Positions 1 to 10,434 of a stretch of DNA of 64,000 nt are shown piece by piece. The stretch is from Chondrus crispus (Eukaryota; Rhodophyta; Florideophyceae; Gigartinales; Gigartinaceae), in assembly GCF_000350225.1 (NCBI RefSeq), contig NW_005179159.1, positions 62,001 through 126,000 of the forward strand, written 5' to 3'. The translations under genes and the position numbers were made by a program. The notes below the pieces were generated by a model that was not told the origin of the DNA, searched no databases, and was given only the letters and a program-made list of their open reading frames with translations. How positions within the stretch are numbered: position 1 is the first letter of the stretch; each line of letters opens with the position of its first letter.

Positions 1-2371
1 CCCATCAAAGCCATCGGCAGCCAGCAGGACAACAGGCAATCGGGCGCCATGCAGCTATTCTCCAGCCGGGGGTCACAAACGGACTACATGTTTGCAACAG
101 AAGGTCCATATCCGCAGTCGCAGACATTCCATCGTTTGATGCCCTCCGACACTAAGCTTTCGCATAGGTAGAAACTAGAGTCGTATTGTCGCAAGTCGAC
201 GTAGAGCGATGGATCCCACACTCGCGAGGCACGAGTATAACCCGTCAAGCGCTTATCGCAGCAGCGATCGCGTGTACCCGCTATACCATGCGGAGATGCA
301 CTTCCAAGGGGCGCAATACCGACTTTTCCTTTCATCGTTACCGGCCGCTCTACCAGTGAGCTGCGTCGGATAGTTTTTCGGGAATCACATATTCTTTTTG
401 CGACATTTTCAGCTGACCAAATGGTTCCGTTCCTGATCTTTGCTCTTCTCATTAGTTGTAGTTGAACGAGCTGTCTGAGATAGCAGGTGAATGATGTTTG
501 GCACTTCTACTCTGCAGTTGCAAGACAGATTCGTTCTGCACGAGCATCCCAGCTTGTTCGTTTCGCTGACATTGCACATGCCTCTACAGCGTGACCAGCA
601 GCTTCCTAGTTCCTTACAAGCACAGTCATATTAGCATCTCTGTCTCAGGACCACAAACTGGGACCCGCGTAGACTCAATTGTAGTCGATCGTAGGATCGC
701 TTTTTCGTGTTCATGTACCTCTGAGGGACCTGGTGCAATTGTGAAAATATTCTAAGGAAAGCAGAGGCAACAGAGAAAGGACAAACTATACAATTTAATA
801 CATCTACAGTGAGAACACAACATACGGTGTCCGATTACGCGTCGTCCCCAGCTCTTCTGCCTAGATGACCAGCGACCTCATATAAGGTTTCTTTTCTTTC
901 TTTCTTTTGGACTAGTGCTTTCTCGATAAGAAGGATACAGATACACTCGCCACCTCGCTCGACTACTGCCATGCGAAAGGAAACGTTTTCGTGAAAACTG
1001 TACGTCCTTTCCGGTCAATTTAGATACGCTGGAAAAGAAGCCATTTTTGAGCAACCTTGAAATCGTATGTATTGATAACTTCGAGACCAAAACGCCCGTT
1101 TAAAAAAGCAACTGGAACTTGAATTCCATTAAATTCTTAGTATTTCAGTGTATTCACATCTGCTATCTCGGGGTTCTGCAAGATGTTATTGCCGAGGCCA
1201 AGCACGTTGAAGAAATGTTGTCCAAAATGACTTTCTAAAGTTGCAACTGAGTGTATATGTTTTTGCAAAAAAAGAAGCTAGCCCCATATTGAATCCAAGC
1301 CTGACCCCATACAAGGCAAGTCGCTCGTTGTACAGTATAGAGCTAGCTCTAGACACTAGAGCACGACTAGGTCGATGTATTCGAAACCGGAGGCCATATC
1401 TACGATCTGCGGCTTGTACGGAGAGCCGAGACGTTTCTTCTGTAGATATTTCAAGGAAACAAACGCAGTCGAACCCCAGAAAATTGTGGAACATGAATGT
1501 ATGCTGCCACTGCCTTGTTGGAGGATAGCATCCACGAGCATTTACATGCCTATTGCGAACGAACATGCCGTGGTAGTGCAACGACGCGGCTGCGGCGACG
1601 AGACGATCACCACAAGCAAGTGCCGGAAGCTGCTATACGGATTCGTTAAATTGCCTCAAACGATATCCTGAGCCCAACCATTGGGACAAGATGGGCAAAC
1701 AAGTATTCGTGCTGAGAGGGCTGGGTGAAGGAGGATTTCTCTGTCTTCTTCCGCGTTCGCGTTCAGTCTGGGGCTGCAGCTGTGAATGCTAGCACGCATT
1801 GCGGCCTGTTTCAGTTAACCGGAAGTGATGGGTGAAGCTACTGCCGAAATTCCAGTCATGGCGACGTGGTGCTCTAGCATACGCGCAGCTGCGATGCGAT
1901 CAAATTACCGTATACACACGTGCGACTTGTCCACACTTGCACATGGGCGGGTGATGTTCTTGTGAGATGACTCCTGTAGTAGTTTGCGAACCAGTCATTT
2001 ATGCTGTTCTTGACGGAACAGTGGGTGCACCCGGAAATTACCAGATCGGGTGCAACAGGGTGCAAAGCTGTTTGCACCAGCAACCACGACTGTGAGGTAC
2101 AAGAGTAGAAAGGAAGGCGACCAAGGCATCCGTGCGAAAGCAGGCAATGACACGTGTAATACTCTTTTGCTCGATCTCCATGGCAATTGGATGGTTCTGG
2201 CGATCAGGCCATTTAAAATTTTGAACGGTTCAAAAGCGAGGGAGTTCATTTCCTCCTTTCTCGTCTGCTAAGTATCAACCAGCGGCTCTGCCTGGGAACT
2301 GTGCATCTCTCCTACCTTGCCGCAATACTTCTGAGTTTGATATCTTCTTCCGCCATCTTCTCTTTATTATC
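1..2371. other. Upstream stretch with no supported gene
   Basis: No reading frame here has a recognisable domain. The longest are a 122-codon frame on the minus strand (84-452), which ends in a Cys-rich stretch, and overlapping frames on both strands around 1,190-1,670. None has codon or family support, and frames of this size arise by chance. The last few hundred bases presumably hold the NUF2 promoter and 5' untranslated region. I see no clear TATA box there. Confidence 0.4.
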
Positions 2372-3802
2372 ATGCCCGTCACCGGACGTCCTCGCGGTCG
2401 ACCGGGCGAGCGCCTGGAACCTGCGCCGGAACCGAAGAGCGCCTTTCAATTTCCACGCATGCCCTTCTCAGAAATTCAAGATGACATGAATATGAACAAC
2501 TTCGATTGTCCTATCTCAAAAGAAGAGTTTCGCGCACCGGCACCGGCAGACATCAGAAGAGTCACAGACTTTTTCATCTCCGAAATCTATTGGAAACGTC
2601 CAGAGGACTTTGCGCAGCCTTCGTTTGGATGCATGGACCAAGTCGAGTTCCCGGAACTGTACGAGGATGCTATCCCGCAGTTCAACTACCTACGCCAATG
2701 CCAAAAGATGTTTGAAGCCGCTCAATTTGAGGAGTTTGGCATTCGAGACCTCCACGCTCCGGAGAAGAACCGCTTCCACTGGGAGCTTTCCGCTTTGATC
2801 AATTTACACAAGTTCCGGCAGACGCGGTTGGCTATGATCGAAGAAGTAGTTGGAAATTTTGATGAGATGGCGGAGCGAGAGCAGAGAAACAACGATGAGA
2901 GAATCCAACTTGAGCGAGACATCTCAGTCATCGAAGAGGCTCGAGCAAAAGATGAGCCAGAAGTTGAATCACTTCGCGAACATGTGGCGGAACTCGGGAT
3001 CAAGCTTGGTTCTTTGCACAAGCAGCAAATTGAGCTCACTGATCGGACCCGTGACGCCAAAACCCTTCTCACGAAGCGGACAGAGCATGCCGCCGCTGTG
3101 AAGGTGAAGAGGATGTCCGAAATGGAAGAGGTGGACCGATATCGAATGCGGGTCGTATCATCCCCAGATAGGGTGAAGGCTGAAATGGATGAGATGGCAG
3201 AAAATCTCGCGACGGAAAAGCAAAATGTCAATAGTATGGAACGACGGACACGGACTCTACGCATGAGAACTGATGCTATCAGCAAAACAGGGCATGCTGT
3301 CGAAAAGGCTGGAAGTGCAATAGATGTAGTGCTTGTGGAGCAAGAACGGGCGAAAGGGTTACAACGAGAAATCGATGAGCGGAGAGGTTTATTGAAGGAG
3401 AATGAACGGGAGATTACAACGATCAGAAATTCCCAGGGTCATCTCACGCGAGTAGTAAACTCCGTCCAGCAAAAGCTTGCTAGAGTTGGGGACCAAAACA
3501 CGGATGTCAATCGTCAGACGGGAGAGGAAGACCGAGCATTGGTTGAAAAGGAGGCGCAATTTGACCAAGAACAAGCCTTGTTGAGCAAAGAAGTGGACGA
3601 AAAAAATGTCGCTGAGAAGGCAATTAAAGAGAGGATAGTACGGGAAGTAACGAACTTTTCCGAAGAGGTAACTGAGTTTGCTCGCAAGCAAGCTGAAATG
3701 GTTGAAAAGATGGGTGCTTACCACGCTGATCTGAAGAAAGCTCGCGATATAATCTCTGAAGACAACAGTAAGTCGTTCGGAGTATTTAAGGAGACGCGGT
3801 GA
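2372..3802 (+). CDS. NUF2: Kinetochore protein NUF2
   Basis: A 476-residue protein without introns. Residues about 26-155 match the NUF2 calponin-homology-like head (seen: FPRMPFSEIQDDM, then PDFAQPSF-type and FPELYEDAIPQF segments, ending near WELSALINLHKFR). Residues about 160-470 are an almost unbroken charged heptad coiled coil. This head-plus-coil layout and the length (family about 440-470) are those of NUF2. In the NDC80 complex NUF2 pairs with NDC80/HEC1, binds spindle microtubules and links them to the centromere. The ATG at 2372 is the first in frame and leaves a short basic Pro/Arg-rich leader (RPRGRPGERLEP) before the CH domain. No break is visible. The identification is by family pattern. 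I cannot see its partners SPC24, SPC25 or NDC80 in this window. Confidence 0.9.
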   Translation: MPVTGRPRGRPGERLEPAPEPKSAFQFPRMPFSEIQDDMNMNNFDCPISKEEFRAPAPADIRRVTDFFISEIYWKRPEDFAQPSFGCMDQVEFPELYEDAIPQFNYLRQCQKMFEAAQFEEFGIRDLHAPEKNRFHWELSALINLHKFRQTRLAMIEEVVGNFDEMAEREQRNNDERIQLERDISVIEEARAKDEPEVESLREHVAELGIKLGSLHKQQIELTDRTRDAKTLLTKRTEHAAAVKVKRMSEMEEVDRYRMRVVSSPDRVKAEMDEMAENLATEKQNVNSMERRTRTLRMRTDAISKTGHAVEKAGSAIDVVLVEQERAKGLQREIDERRGLLKENEREITTIRNSQGHLTRVVNSVQQKLARVGDQNTDVNRQTGEEDRALVEKEAQFDQEQALLSKEVDEKNVAEKAIKERIVREVTNFSEEVTEFARKQAEMVEKMGAYHADLKKARDIISEDNSKSFGVFKETR

Positions 3803-4487
3803 TTGGCACATTCACAGTCTGTTCCCTGTTTTCGCATGATACAAATCACTTCCTTTCTTCCAACACCACACCAGTAGTGGCGTGGCGCCTGGCGCATACC
3901 CTCGTTGCATCTTGTACATGAACACATGAATAAATAAGGTATTGTACTCATTTTGCGAAACTGTATGTTTAGAAAGAGATGGTAGGAATCGGATGAGGGT
4001 TCACGGGCTGGTAAGATTGCCTATAGCCGTCAGAGTGCCATCAGAAATTTTATTCTCTTCCATGTCAAACTTCGCGAAGATGGTATGCTTACAACTACTG
4101 AGAGCGCCACGCTGGAACGAAATTCAGCTCTTGTAAAGGAGTGCCGATATAAATCCAACGAAACAACACGATTCCCTCTTGCAGTCCGAAGGAAGGAATT
4201 TTAAAATTGTTCTGTATCACGCTTCCGCCTACGCATGCAAGGTTGGTTGGACTTTGGAAGCTTCCCTCCTTTACGAAAGCAGAAAGAGCAACAATAAGAA
4301 CGTGTGTCCTCAGTCAATATGATAACCCGATAAAGTTTGGAAGTACTGTACCTGTACTACAGAAGTACTACAGATACAGGGGGTCCCACGCAATAGTGCT
4401 ATACCGGAACAGACCTCGACATATGGCACTATTGCGTGAATGGCACTATACTGAAAGCGCCAAAACACAATCATTTACATACAGTTG

Positions 4488-4543
4488 TCTCTGATCGCTC
4501 GCTTCAAACAGGACATGTCCTGTTTGAAGCGAGCGATCAGAGA
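4488..4543. repeat. 56-bp perfect palindrome
   Basis: Two 28-base arms meet at 4515/4516 with no spacer, around the centre GGACATGTCC. The two halves match exactly by eye. It lies inside the inverted-repeat element, so it may be the fold-back core of that element. Confidence 0.9.
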
Positions 4544-4677
4544 TGCCAGGCTTTGAAGCGGAATTCTACTGTACCTCCCAATAGGCGACAGCTGCGAACG
4601 TCCCTGCCTCCCCCCCTGTCCGCTCTCTCCTCCCTTGCACTCGCTCTACCCCTCCCCCCCTGCGGCGCCCCGCCCAG

Positions 4678-4785
4678 ATGTTCTCTGCCAAAGTCAAGCA
4701 GCAGATCCCGTGCCCGCTGTGCGTGATGCGGCGCTACGTGCTGTGCGACGTGTGCAGCGGGGCACACGTGTATGAACACGTGTAG
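4678..4785 (+). CDS. Short CxxC...CxxC ORF inside the inverted-repeat element
   Basis: A 35-codon ATG-to-TAG frame with two CxxC pairs (CPLC and CDVC, nine residues apart), which could hold one zinc ion. It is preceded by about 100 bases of C/T-rich sequence that resembles a host 5' leader and by a local jump in GC content. One reading is a first exon captured from a host gene by the element. It is too short to assign, and chance is a real alternative. Confidence 0.25.
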   Translation: MFSAKVKQQIPCPLCVMRRYVLCDVCSGAHVYEHV

Positions 4786-5366
4786 GAAGTATGATAACCG
4801 TGCCAAGGCGTTTTGCATAGCACTAATGCGTGGGATGCACTACTCAAAGTGGCACTATTGCGCGACCCCCCCCCTGTACTGTAGTACTTCCAAACTTTAC
4901 GGGGTTTCCCGCGCTTCCTATTCGCTGTTGGCACATCGTTCAGAGCCGACGTGCAAATTTATAAAGCTCTGCGGCTCGACGGCTTGCAGTTATTTCAACC
5001 CCAGAGAGAGTGCCATTTGAGACGCTTTCCTTCGCGGGGAGTAACTGCGTATTGAAATATATTCAAGCATCTGAAGGCAATGGTACCTGTTGTGAAGCAT
5101 GAATTGTTTGGACTACAGTATTGGCCAACCGATCACGCCTTTTTTACAAGTACAGTACCGGCAGTTGCAGCTCCCAGCCTGCGGCTGGGAACAAACCAAA
5201 TGCGGAGTGCGCATCTGTGTCTAGCCTTACAGTACACAGCTGTGACAGAAGTCGCAAAATCCGCAGATTGTGGTGGAAATGCGAAACCCAAAAATTTGCA
5301 AACCTATCAGTGTATAATATTGTGAAGTGTATGGGCATGGCCGTGGTTGTCCACTACAAGTTGTCC

Positions 5367-5397
5367 ACAAGTACGTTGTAGTCTACAACGTACTTGT
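5367..5397. repeat. 31-bp perfect fold-back
   Basis: Arms ACAAGTACGTTGTAG and CTACAACGTACTTGT flank a single central base at 5382. The match is exact. Confidence 0.9.
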
Positions 5398-6127
5398 ACA
5401 GTTCGGGGGAGTGTTCCTTGCGTCCAATACAGCGTTTGAGATACTGTGGGGATCGGGACCACTGCAACTACTATGACTTTGGCCACGACACATGAACAAT
5501 GCACCGGCATGTGGAAAAGTACGTGTCGAGCTATCCAAGTCTATCTGCGTCGGAATAGTCACCACTAGAGCCTCCCGTCTTGTACACATGTAAAGTAATT
5601 TATTGCTGATGTGTGCAACGACACGCGTGCCCCTCGCCAATCAGAGCAACAAAAAAACTGTCCCGTATTGTTGTGGAACTTCTCGGTATGCCACCCGTGA
5701 CCTGTTGCGACTACGTTAGTTTTAATCCTATTCAGCACATATCGGGACAACCAGTGTTTATAAAAATCGTCAGGGTATCAGAGAACGCCGCCTGCAAAAT
5801 TACCGTAAAATTCATTCAGAATATATTTTGTAAGCGGAAAACGGAATATTATTTTGATTCTATATTATTTTGATTACTTTCTAAGTACTGCGTTACGGAT
5901 TCATTTATTGCGCAGGTCAAATTATCTACTGTACTTCTGCTGTACGGGCGACGACGAGGTGTATCTACGGCATCTATATAGCCCTACCTCCTTCCTCAGG
6001 CGCCTGCATTTCTCGCGAAACTTAAGCATTCGCATCCGATTGCAACTGAGTTGTGGAAAGGCGAAGGGAGGGCTCTTGCTCCTCAGTAACTCTTTGTAGT
6101 TAGTTGTTCTTTTCCTTTTCAATAGTC

Positions 6128-7723
6128 ATGGCCCGCGGAAAACGAAGGGCCCCAATTCGACCAGAGGTCATTCTTCCGGGAAGCACTCTGAATGATGAAG
6201 TTGACGACTTCATAGATCAGCGTCACAATTTGGACGCAGATCAAGAATCGGACCCTGACGCTCAGCTCAATGAGGACATTTCAAGTGAAGACCAAATTTC
6301 TTCGGACGAAGATGAAAGCGATGACATGGATCATGACAGGGAGTTGGCGGAGAAGCGGGGATGGGGCGGGAAGAAGAGCTTGTACTACGGCGGTGACACA
6401 CACGAGTACGAAATCATGGAGGAGGAAGAACGTCAGGAGGCGTTGAAGGACGAGGAAGAAGAAGCACTGCGTCTGCAGAAAGAGGCCGTTGCAAAGTTGC
6501 ATCCTGACGATTATCGCGACGAAGACGAAGATGATACAGATGTAAACGACGATAGCGAAAGCGAGAAAGAAGGTGCAAACGCAACAATCAATGCGAACGG
6601 AATTATTTCCGCATCCTCCATCGACCACGCCGCTCCTGAGATACCTGTTCTCATCCAGGAAATGCTGGAGAGCCGAAGACAGGCTATGATCTGGAAGGAC
6701 CGCATTCATTGGAATGAGATAGCGACGATTCTCTTCCATCTGTATGCATCGTTGGTCAGCAACATCGCTTTTTATCTTTCATTGCGAACTGACCCTGATT
6801 CAGAGGGGGTGGACATTCGAACCCATCCCGTCCTCGTTCAAATTGTTCGAATTCGATCTCTACTTAAGGACGCGAGGGCCCTTCCGTGCGAAAAGCCAGC
6901 CACAACTAAACCGACAGCACAAGCACAGATTGTTGACGTGGCAGGTGAACAGTCAGGAACAACAGGAACATCGCATGCCAATGGTCTCCCAGGCACTCAG
7001 GCTCAAGTTAATGTCGCTGTTCCCAACGGTGTCGTGAAACCTCTGGACAAGAACAAGAAGCGGAAGAAGCGCAGGAATGTCGCCGATTTGGTAGTAGAGG
7101 AAGACGAAGAGAGAATCCGAGCGTTGCTTCCCTCTCGCGTTGGAGTAGGACGAGAACAAGAAAGCGGAGATAACAACATGCGTGACGAAAAGAGAAGGAA
7201 GCTTGGCGCGCTGGTTGGTGCTATGGAGCGCGAACGCCAGAACACCGCTAGTCAGAGGTTGGTGTCTGGTGATGTGGATGTCGTGCGCGCAGAGCCGAAG
7301 GCGAAGAAACTCATGACTCCTATTTCCACATTCGAGGACCCAGACGACCCAGATATGGATAGTATTCGAGACGATGACGGGGTCATGGCGAAAATGCTAG
7401 CCAACAAGGCGAAGAAGGAGGCCCGCAAATCTCGAAAGGCTGCGGAATCTAAACCGCATGTCTACACGTTTAAGGATAAAATGGATCCCGAGGCACGACG
7501 TCGAGCCTCCTCACAGGTTGTGAAGAATAGGGGCCTGACGAGATACAGGCCGAAGGACAAGAAGACTCCTCGTACGAAGAATCGTCTGGCCTATTCAAAG
7601 GCTGTTGTTCGCCGAAAGGGCGCAGTACAGGATTACGACGGCAAGCCCGGATCAAGCTACTCAGGCGAGGCTTCTGGTATCAATATGTCGGCCCGGAAAG
7701 GCTCGAGATTGTCAAATGTGTAG
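6128..7723 (+). CDS. SAS10: SAS10/UTP3 small-subunit processome protein
   Basis: A 531-residue protein in one exon. The start chosen is the ATG at 6128 (MARGKRRAP); upstream there is only a non-ATG extension. Visible parts: a very acidic stretch at about 30-75; the SAS10 signature WGGKKSLYYGGD at 79-90; a central SAS10/UTP3/C1D helical domain at about 175-265 with HPVLVQIVRIRSLLKDA; basic nuclear-type segments; and a conserved basic C-terminus (from about 450, with RGLTRYRPKDKKTPR and SGINMSARKGSR). Family members act in the nucleolus in the U3 snoRNP / SSU processome during 18S rRNA maturation. The layout and C-terminal domain make this assignment firm. Its stop codon lies 125 bases from that of the convergent ATAD3 gene, so the two 3' untranslated regions are short or overlap. 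Confidence 0.92.
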   Translation: MARGKRRAPIRPEVILPGSTLNDEVDDFIDQRHNLDADQESDPDAQLNEDISSEDQISSDEDESDDMDHDRELAEKRGWGGKKSLYYGGDTHEYEIMEEEERQEALKDEEEEALRLQKEAVAKLHPDDYRDEDEDDTDVNDDSESEKEGANATINANGIISASSIDHAAPEIPVLIQEMLESRRQAMIWKDRIHWNEIATILFHLYASLVSNIAFYLSLRTDPDSEGVDIRTHPVLVQIVRIRSLLKDARALPCEKPATTKPTAQAQIVDVAGEQSGTTGTSHANGLPGTQAQVNVAVPNGVVKPLDKNKKRKKRRNVADLVVEEDEERIRALLPSRVGVGREQESGDNNMRDEKRRKLGALVGAMERERQNTASQRLVSGDVDVVRAEPKAKKLMTPISTFEDPDDPDMDSIRDDDGVMAKMLANKAKKEARKSRKAAESKPHVYTFKDKMDPEARRRASSQVVKNRGLTRYRPKDKKTPRTKNRLAYSKAVVRRKGAVQDYDGKPGSSYSGEASGINMSARKGSRLSNV

Positions 7724-7848
7724 TATTATATTAGTGCACCCTACAAAACTGCCTAACATCGTTACAGCACCTATTGCCACCCCTTTGCGTCAACCCGAAA
7801 TCCCTTTCACTGTAGAGGCTTTTCCTATATCTTCCTGAACGAGGGGAT

Positions 7849-9618
7849 CTAAGCAGCCGTATACAACTCTCTGTTTGCATCCGCGCCTGTCCGCTCCACA
7901 GACCGAGAACCTTGGTACCCTGGAGGTCTGTTACCCTCTTGTCGCTGAGAAAGTGCCCATGACTCTTTCATATCCTTCTGATGCACATGGTCGCGCAACA
8001 CCTGCCTCGCCTCGTCTACAGCGAGTTCAGCCGTTGGGTTTCCGTACCCGGCTGCCTGCCACCCAATGACAAGTTTCTCCATTTCACGTCCACTGAAGTG
8101 CTCCGTTCCACCAACAGCCTCATCCCAAAACTGGTCCCAAGGCTCATCGCCTAGAAGTTTTATCGGGGTGGCTGGACGGCGTATCAGGCGATTCACGAAA
8201 AGGTTAAGCATTTCCCGCCGCTGCTCCGGGCCTGGAAGAGAAAATGGGATTACATCGTCAACTCGATCCGCTGCAGCTTCGTCAAATTCATGCGGACGAT
8301 TAGTGGCCATCATAAGCATAAATCGTGTCGTGGGCTGACCAGTGCGGTACAAAAATGCGTTCAGCGCATTCCGCATGTCTTCGGTAGCCCCCGCTGCAGA
8401 GCTCCTCGTGCGCAAGAAGGCATCTGCCTCATCAATAAATAACAACAGCCCCTTTCTGGAGGTTTGGGCCCAGTCGAACATTTTGTGAAGCTCGGTGACG
8501 GCACTCGACCCAAGCGGAGCAAGGTCACCGCCAGTGAAAATTGCGTACTCAAGTCCACTTTCTTTTGCAAGTCCTTTTGCAAAAAGAGTCTTTCCAGTTC
8601 CCGGGGGTCCAGACAAAAGGACGTTTCGGAAAGGTGCCTGGTGTTTGCGTGAGTTCTTCGTAGCGCGCGCTATTCTTTGCAGCCGAGTCTTAGTTGGCGA
8701 CGCTAATACGACACCATCTAACGCACGGTCCGCATTGTGAGAACTGAAACGGGCGTAGACTTTCCTGGCAGTTGCAATCGGCTCTCGAACTGCAGAAAGG
8801 GGGGTGATTCGGCTTGTTTCACGAACAAGAGAGGGTTTCCCAAGACGAGCCCCGATGTAGCCTCCCATGACAGTGGCGCCTGCTCGAGCAGAGTAAATAC
8901 CAAGGGCAGCCAAGGAAAGGCCACCGACAGCTGTTGTCACTTTTTCGCGATCAGAAACAAAAGATGAGAGTCCAGCTCCAATACTGCTCGTCGCAACCCT
9001 AATCCCCTCAAGAGTAGTCTTTCGACTTTCCCTCAACTCTAGCCTTTTCTGCTGCATGATCAAGTCATGATTCCTCCTCTCCTGTTCAATACGCCCTTCT
9101 GCTTCGGCTTTAGCCTTGGCGCTATCAGCTTGCTGACGTAGGGCAGTTTCATACTCGACAGTCTTCCGACGAATGGCCTCTTGCCTCAAAACACTTTCCT
9201 CGTCCTTTTTGCGCTCCTCCTCTTTCATTTGCCTCTGGGCCTGCATTTGCATACCGAGGGTATCTTTTTGTCGTTCCCGTTCTAGCTTGTCCCTGTAATG
9301 TTCCTGTCCGCGAGCATACTCAGCCTGTTTCTCAATCGTCTTCCTCTGCTGTTCAGCTTGAACCTCAATATTCTTTTCGCGTTGTTGTGCCTCATAGGCT
9401 CGCAATTCGGCCGTTTTTGCTTCAAACTCAGACTGCTTTGTCTTTTCTTGTTCGCGAACTAAGGCAAGTGAGGCCTGCGCATTGGGCGAGGAGTCGAGAT
9501 CACGTGCTGCTTTGGCCGCCCGCTCCAAACCGGTTGGATCAACAGTTCCCGAAAACGACTCATCTGAAGTGGCATTATTCTTTCCGGCTGCGTTCGAGCC
9601 GGTAATGTTCTTAAACAT
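7849..9618 (-). CDS. ATAD3: ATAD3-type mitochondrial AAA+ ATPase
   Basis: A 589-residue single-exon protein. The N-terminal third (about 50-205) is a long charged coiled coil, as in ATAD3. Residues about 220-258 hold a weakly hydrophobic, Gly/Ala-rich segment that is the expected membrane anchor. The AAA+ domain follows, with Walker A GPPGTGKT at 337-344, Walker B LLLFIDEAD at about 391-399, and a sensor-type ATNRP near 438. ATAD3 proteins span the inner mitochondrial membrane and support nucleoid and cristae organisation and lipid traffic. The coil-membrane-AAA order distinguishes them from other AAA+ proteins. The ATG at 9616-9618 is the first in frame. The C-terminal tail (about 545-589) is low in conservation and polar. 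It converges with SAS10 and is head to head with TyrRS, about 0.8 kb away. Confidence 0.93.
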   Translation of the reverse strand: MFKNITGSNAAGKNNATSDESFSGTVDPTGLERAAKAARDLDSSPNAQASLALVREQEKTKQSEFEAKTAELRAYEAQQREKNIEVQAEQQRKTIEKQAEYARGQEHYRDKLERERQKDTLGMQMQAQRQMKEEERKKDEESVLRQEAIRRKTVEYETALRQQADSAKAKAEAEGRIEQERRNHDLIMQQKRLELRESRKTTLEGIRVATSSIGAGLSSFVSDREKVTTAVGGLSLAALGIYSARAGATVMGGYIGARLGKPSLVRETSRITPLSAVREPIATARKVYARFSSHNADRALDGVVLASPTKTRLQRIARATKNSRKHQAPFRNVLLSGPPGTGKTLFAKGLAKESGLEYAIFTGGDLAPLGSSAVTELHKMFDWAQTSRKGLLLFIDEADAFLRTRSSAAGATEDMRNALNAFLYRTGQPTTRFMLMMATNRPHEFDEAAADRVDDVIPFSLPGPEQRREMLNLFVNRLIRRPATPIKLLGDEPWDQFWDEAVGGTEHFSGREMEKLVIGWQAAGYGNPTAELAVDEARQVLRDHVHQKDMKESWALSQRQEGNRPPGYQGSRSVERTGADANRELYTAA

Positions 9619-10434
9619 TCTGCCTTCTTTGTAGTATTCGCACTCACTGCGTCACAAAATCTACAGCAGAAACACTCGCAGACGGCAACACGGGCATGGG
9701 CTCAAAAAGCGGCCCCGTGATCCGACGGCGGATTCTACCTGCTTCTAGACTAGAGAATCGACAAGAGGCAATGGCCCTCATGTGATGCAAATTTTAATTC
9801 AAAAAACAATGTAGTATGACAATATCAATACAGGTGTATCACGTGTCTAGACGCTTGGCCCCAGCTAACAGCTAATAGCTTAGAACCGGAACACGCAAGG
9901 TCTCCAAGATCGTACTCAGTCTCTATTATTAAGGTCGGACATGGCGTGGAACAGCCAAATAGCAGCAATCTATGTTCAGCTGCAGATAGCATCCCTGTTA
10001 GCAGTCCAGTGCGTCCATTTTCGTCTTGACCGATTGCAGTCCAGGTGCTAAACGTCGATGTTGGGAAAAGTACGCCACAGCCCTGGCAAATGGCATGGCT
10101 GCAGCTCGTGATACAACAAATGGCCCCCATCCCACTCTTGGTGAGCAGATGACACGCAGCCAATGACGTAGTCTCTCCAAAATACTTACATTATCATAAC
10201 TGTAATGAGAAACCTCTCATAAGTACCCAGGGTACAGTACAGCACAGCATCGTACGCATCTCTGCGGAAGCCGCGGTGTTGTTCACGCGTTGAAAGTCTT
10301 AGCTGCTGTCGGCGGCGTCCGAACCTTGAAACGTCATTCCGCTACCGTTACTACGTCATCGATCACCCACTTCTGCAGTGCTGAAGAAATCGGGGAGATT
10401 AGAAGGATCCCGCGCTCCTCGCCTCCTGTGCAGC
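9619..10434. promoter_or_regulatory. Shared upstream region of ATAD3 and TyrRS
   Basis: The two genes are divergent across this 816-bp interval, so both promoters must lie here. I see no canonical TATA box at the expected distance from either start and no supported gene inside. Small frames on the minus strand (about 9,825-10,180) have no recognisable content. Confidence 0.4.

Larger units (their letters stand above)
4324..4906. mobile_element. Non-autonomous inverted-repeat (MITE-like) element
   Basis: The left end AACCCGATAAAGTTTGG (4,324-4,340) is matched in reverse complement by the right end near 4,890-4,906, with small differences. The similarity continues inward through GGAAGTACT and a run of G to a shared CGCAATAGTGC motif. 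GGCACTATTGCG-type motifs recur near both ends as sub-terminal repeats. The interior holds a perfect 56-bp palindrome (4,488-4,543), a TC-rich stretch and a short ORF at 4,678-4,785. It encodes no transposase, so it would depend on a partner elsewhere. I could not find a convincing target-site duplication, and the superfamily is unknown. Confidence 0.55.
3803..6127. other. NUF2-SAS10 intergenic region
   Basis: About 2.3 kb with no host gene that I can support. It contains the inverted-repeat element at 4,324-4,906, described separately, and a 31-bp perfect fold-back at 5,367-5,397. A short hairpin with arms CCCAGCC/GGCTGGG lies near 5,176. The last 150 bases before 6,128 are pyrimidine-rich and probably the SAS10 leader. 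Confidence 0.4.

Noticed and set aside
84-452. 122-codon minus-strand frame with a Cys-rich end
   Set aside because: No signal peptide, domain or composition support. A frame of this length is not rare by chance.
1186-1671. Overlapping frames of 95-131 codons on both strands
   Set aside because: They overlap antisense to one another and neither resembles a known protein.
2722-3285. 187-codon frame antisense to NUF2
   Set aside because: Shadow of the coiled-coil coding strand; Ser/Arg-rich by codon complement.
10378-10434. N-terminal extension of TyrRS that might be a targeting peptide
   Set aside because: It would have to start at a GTG. The first ATG is at 10,435 and the extension is not clearly amphipathic.
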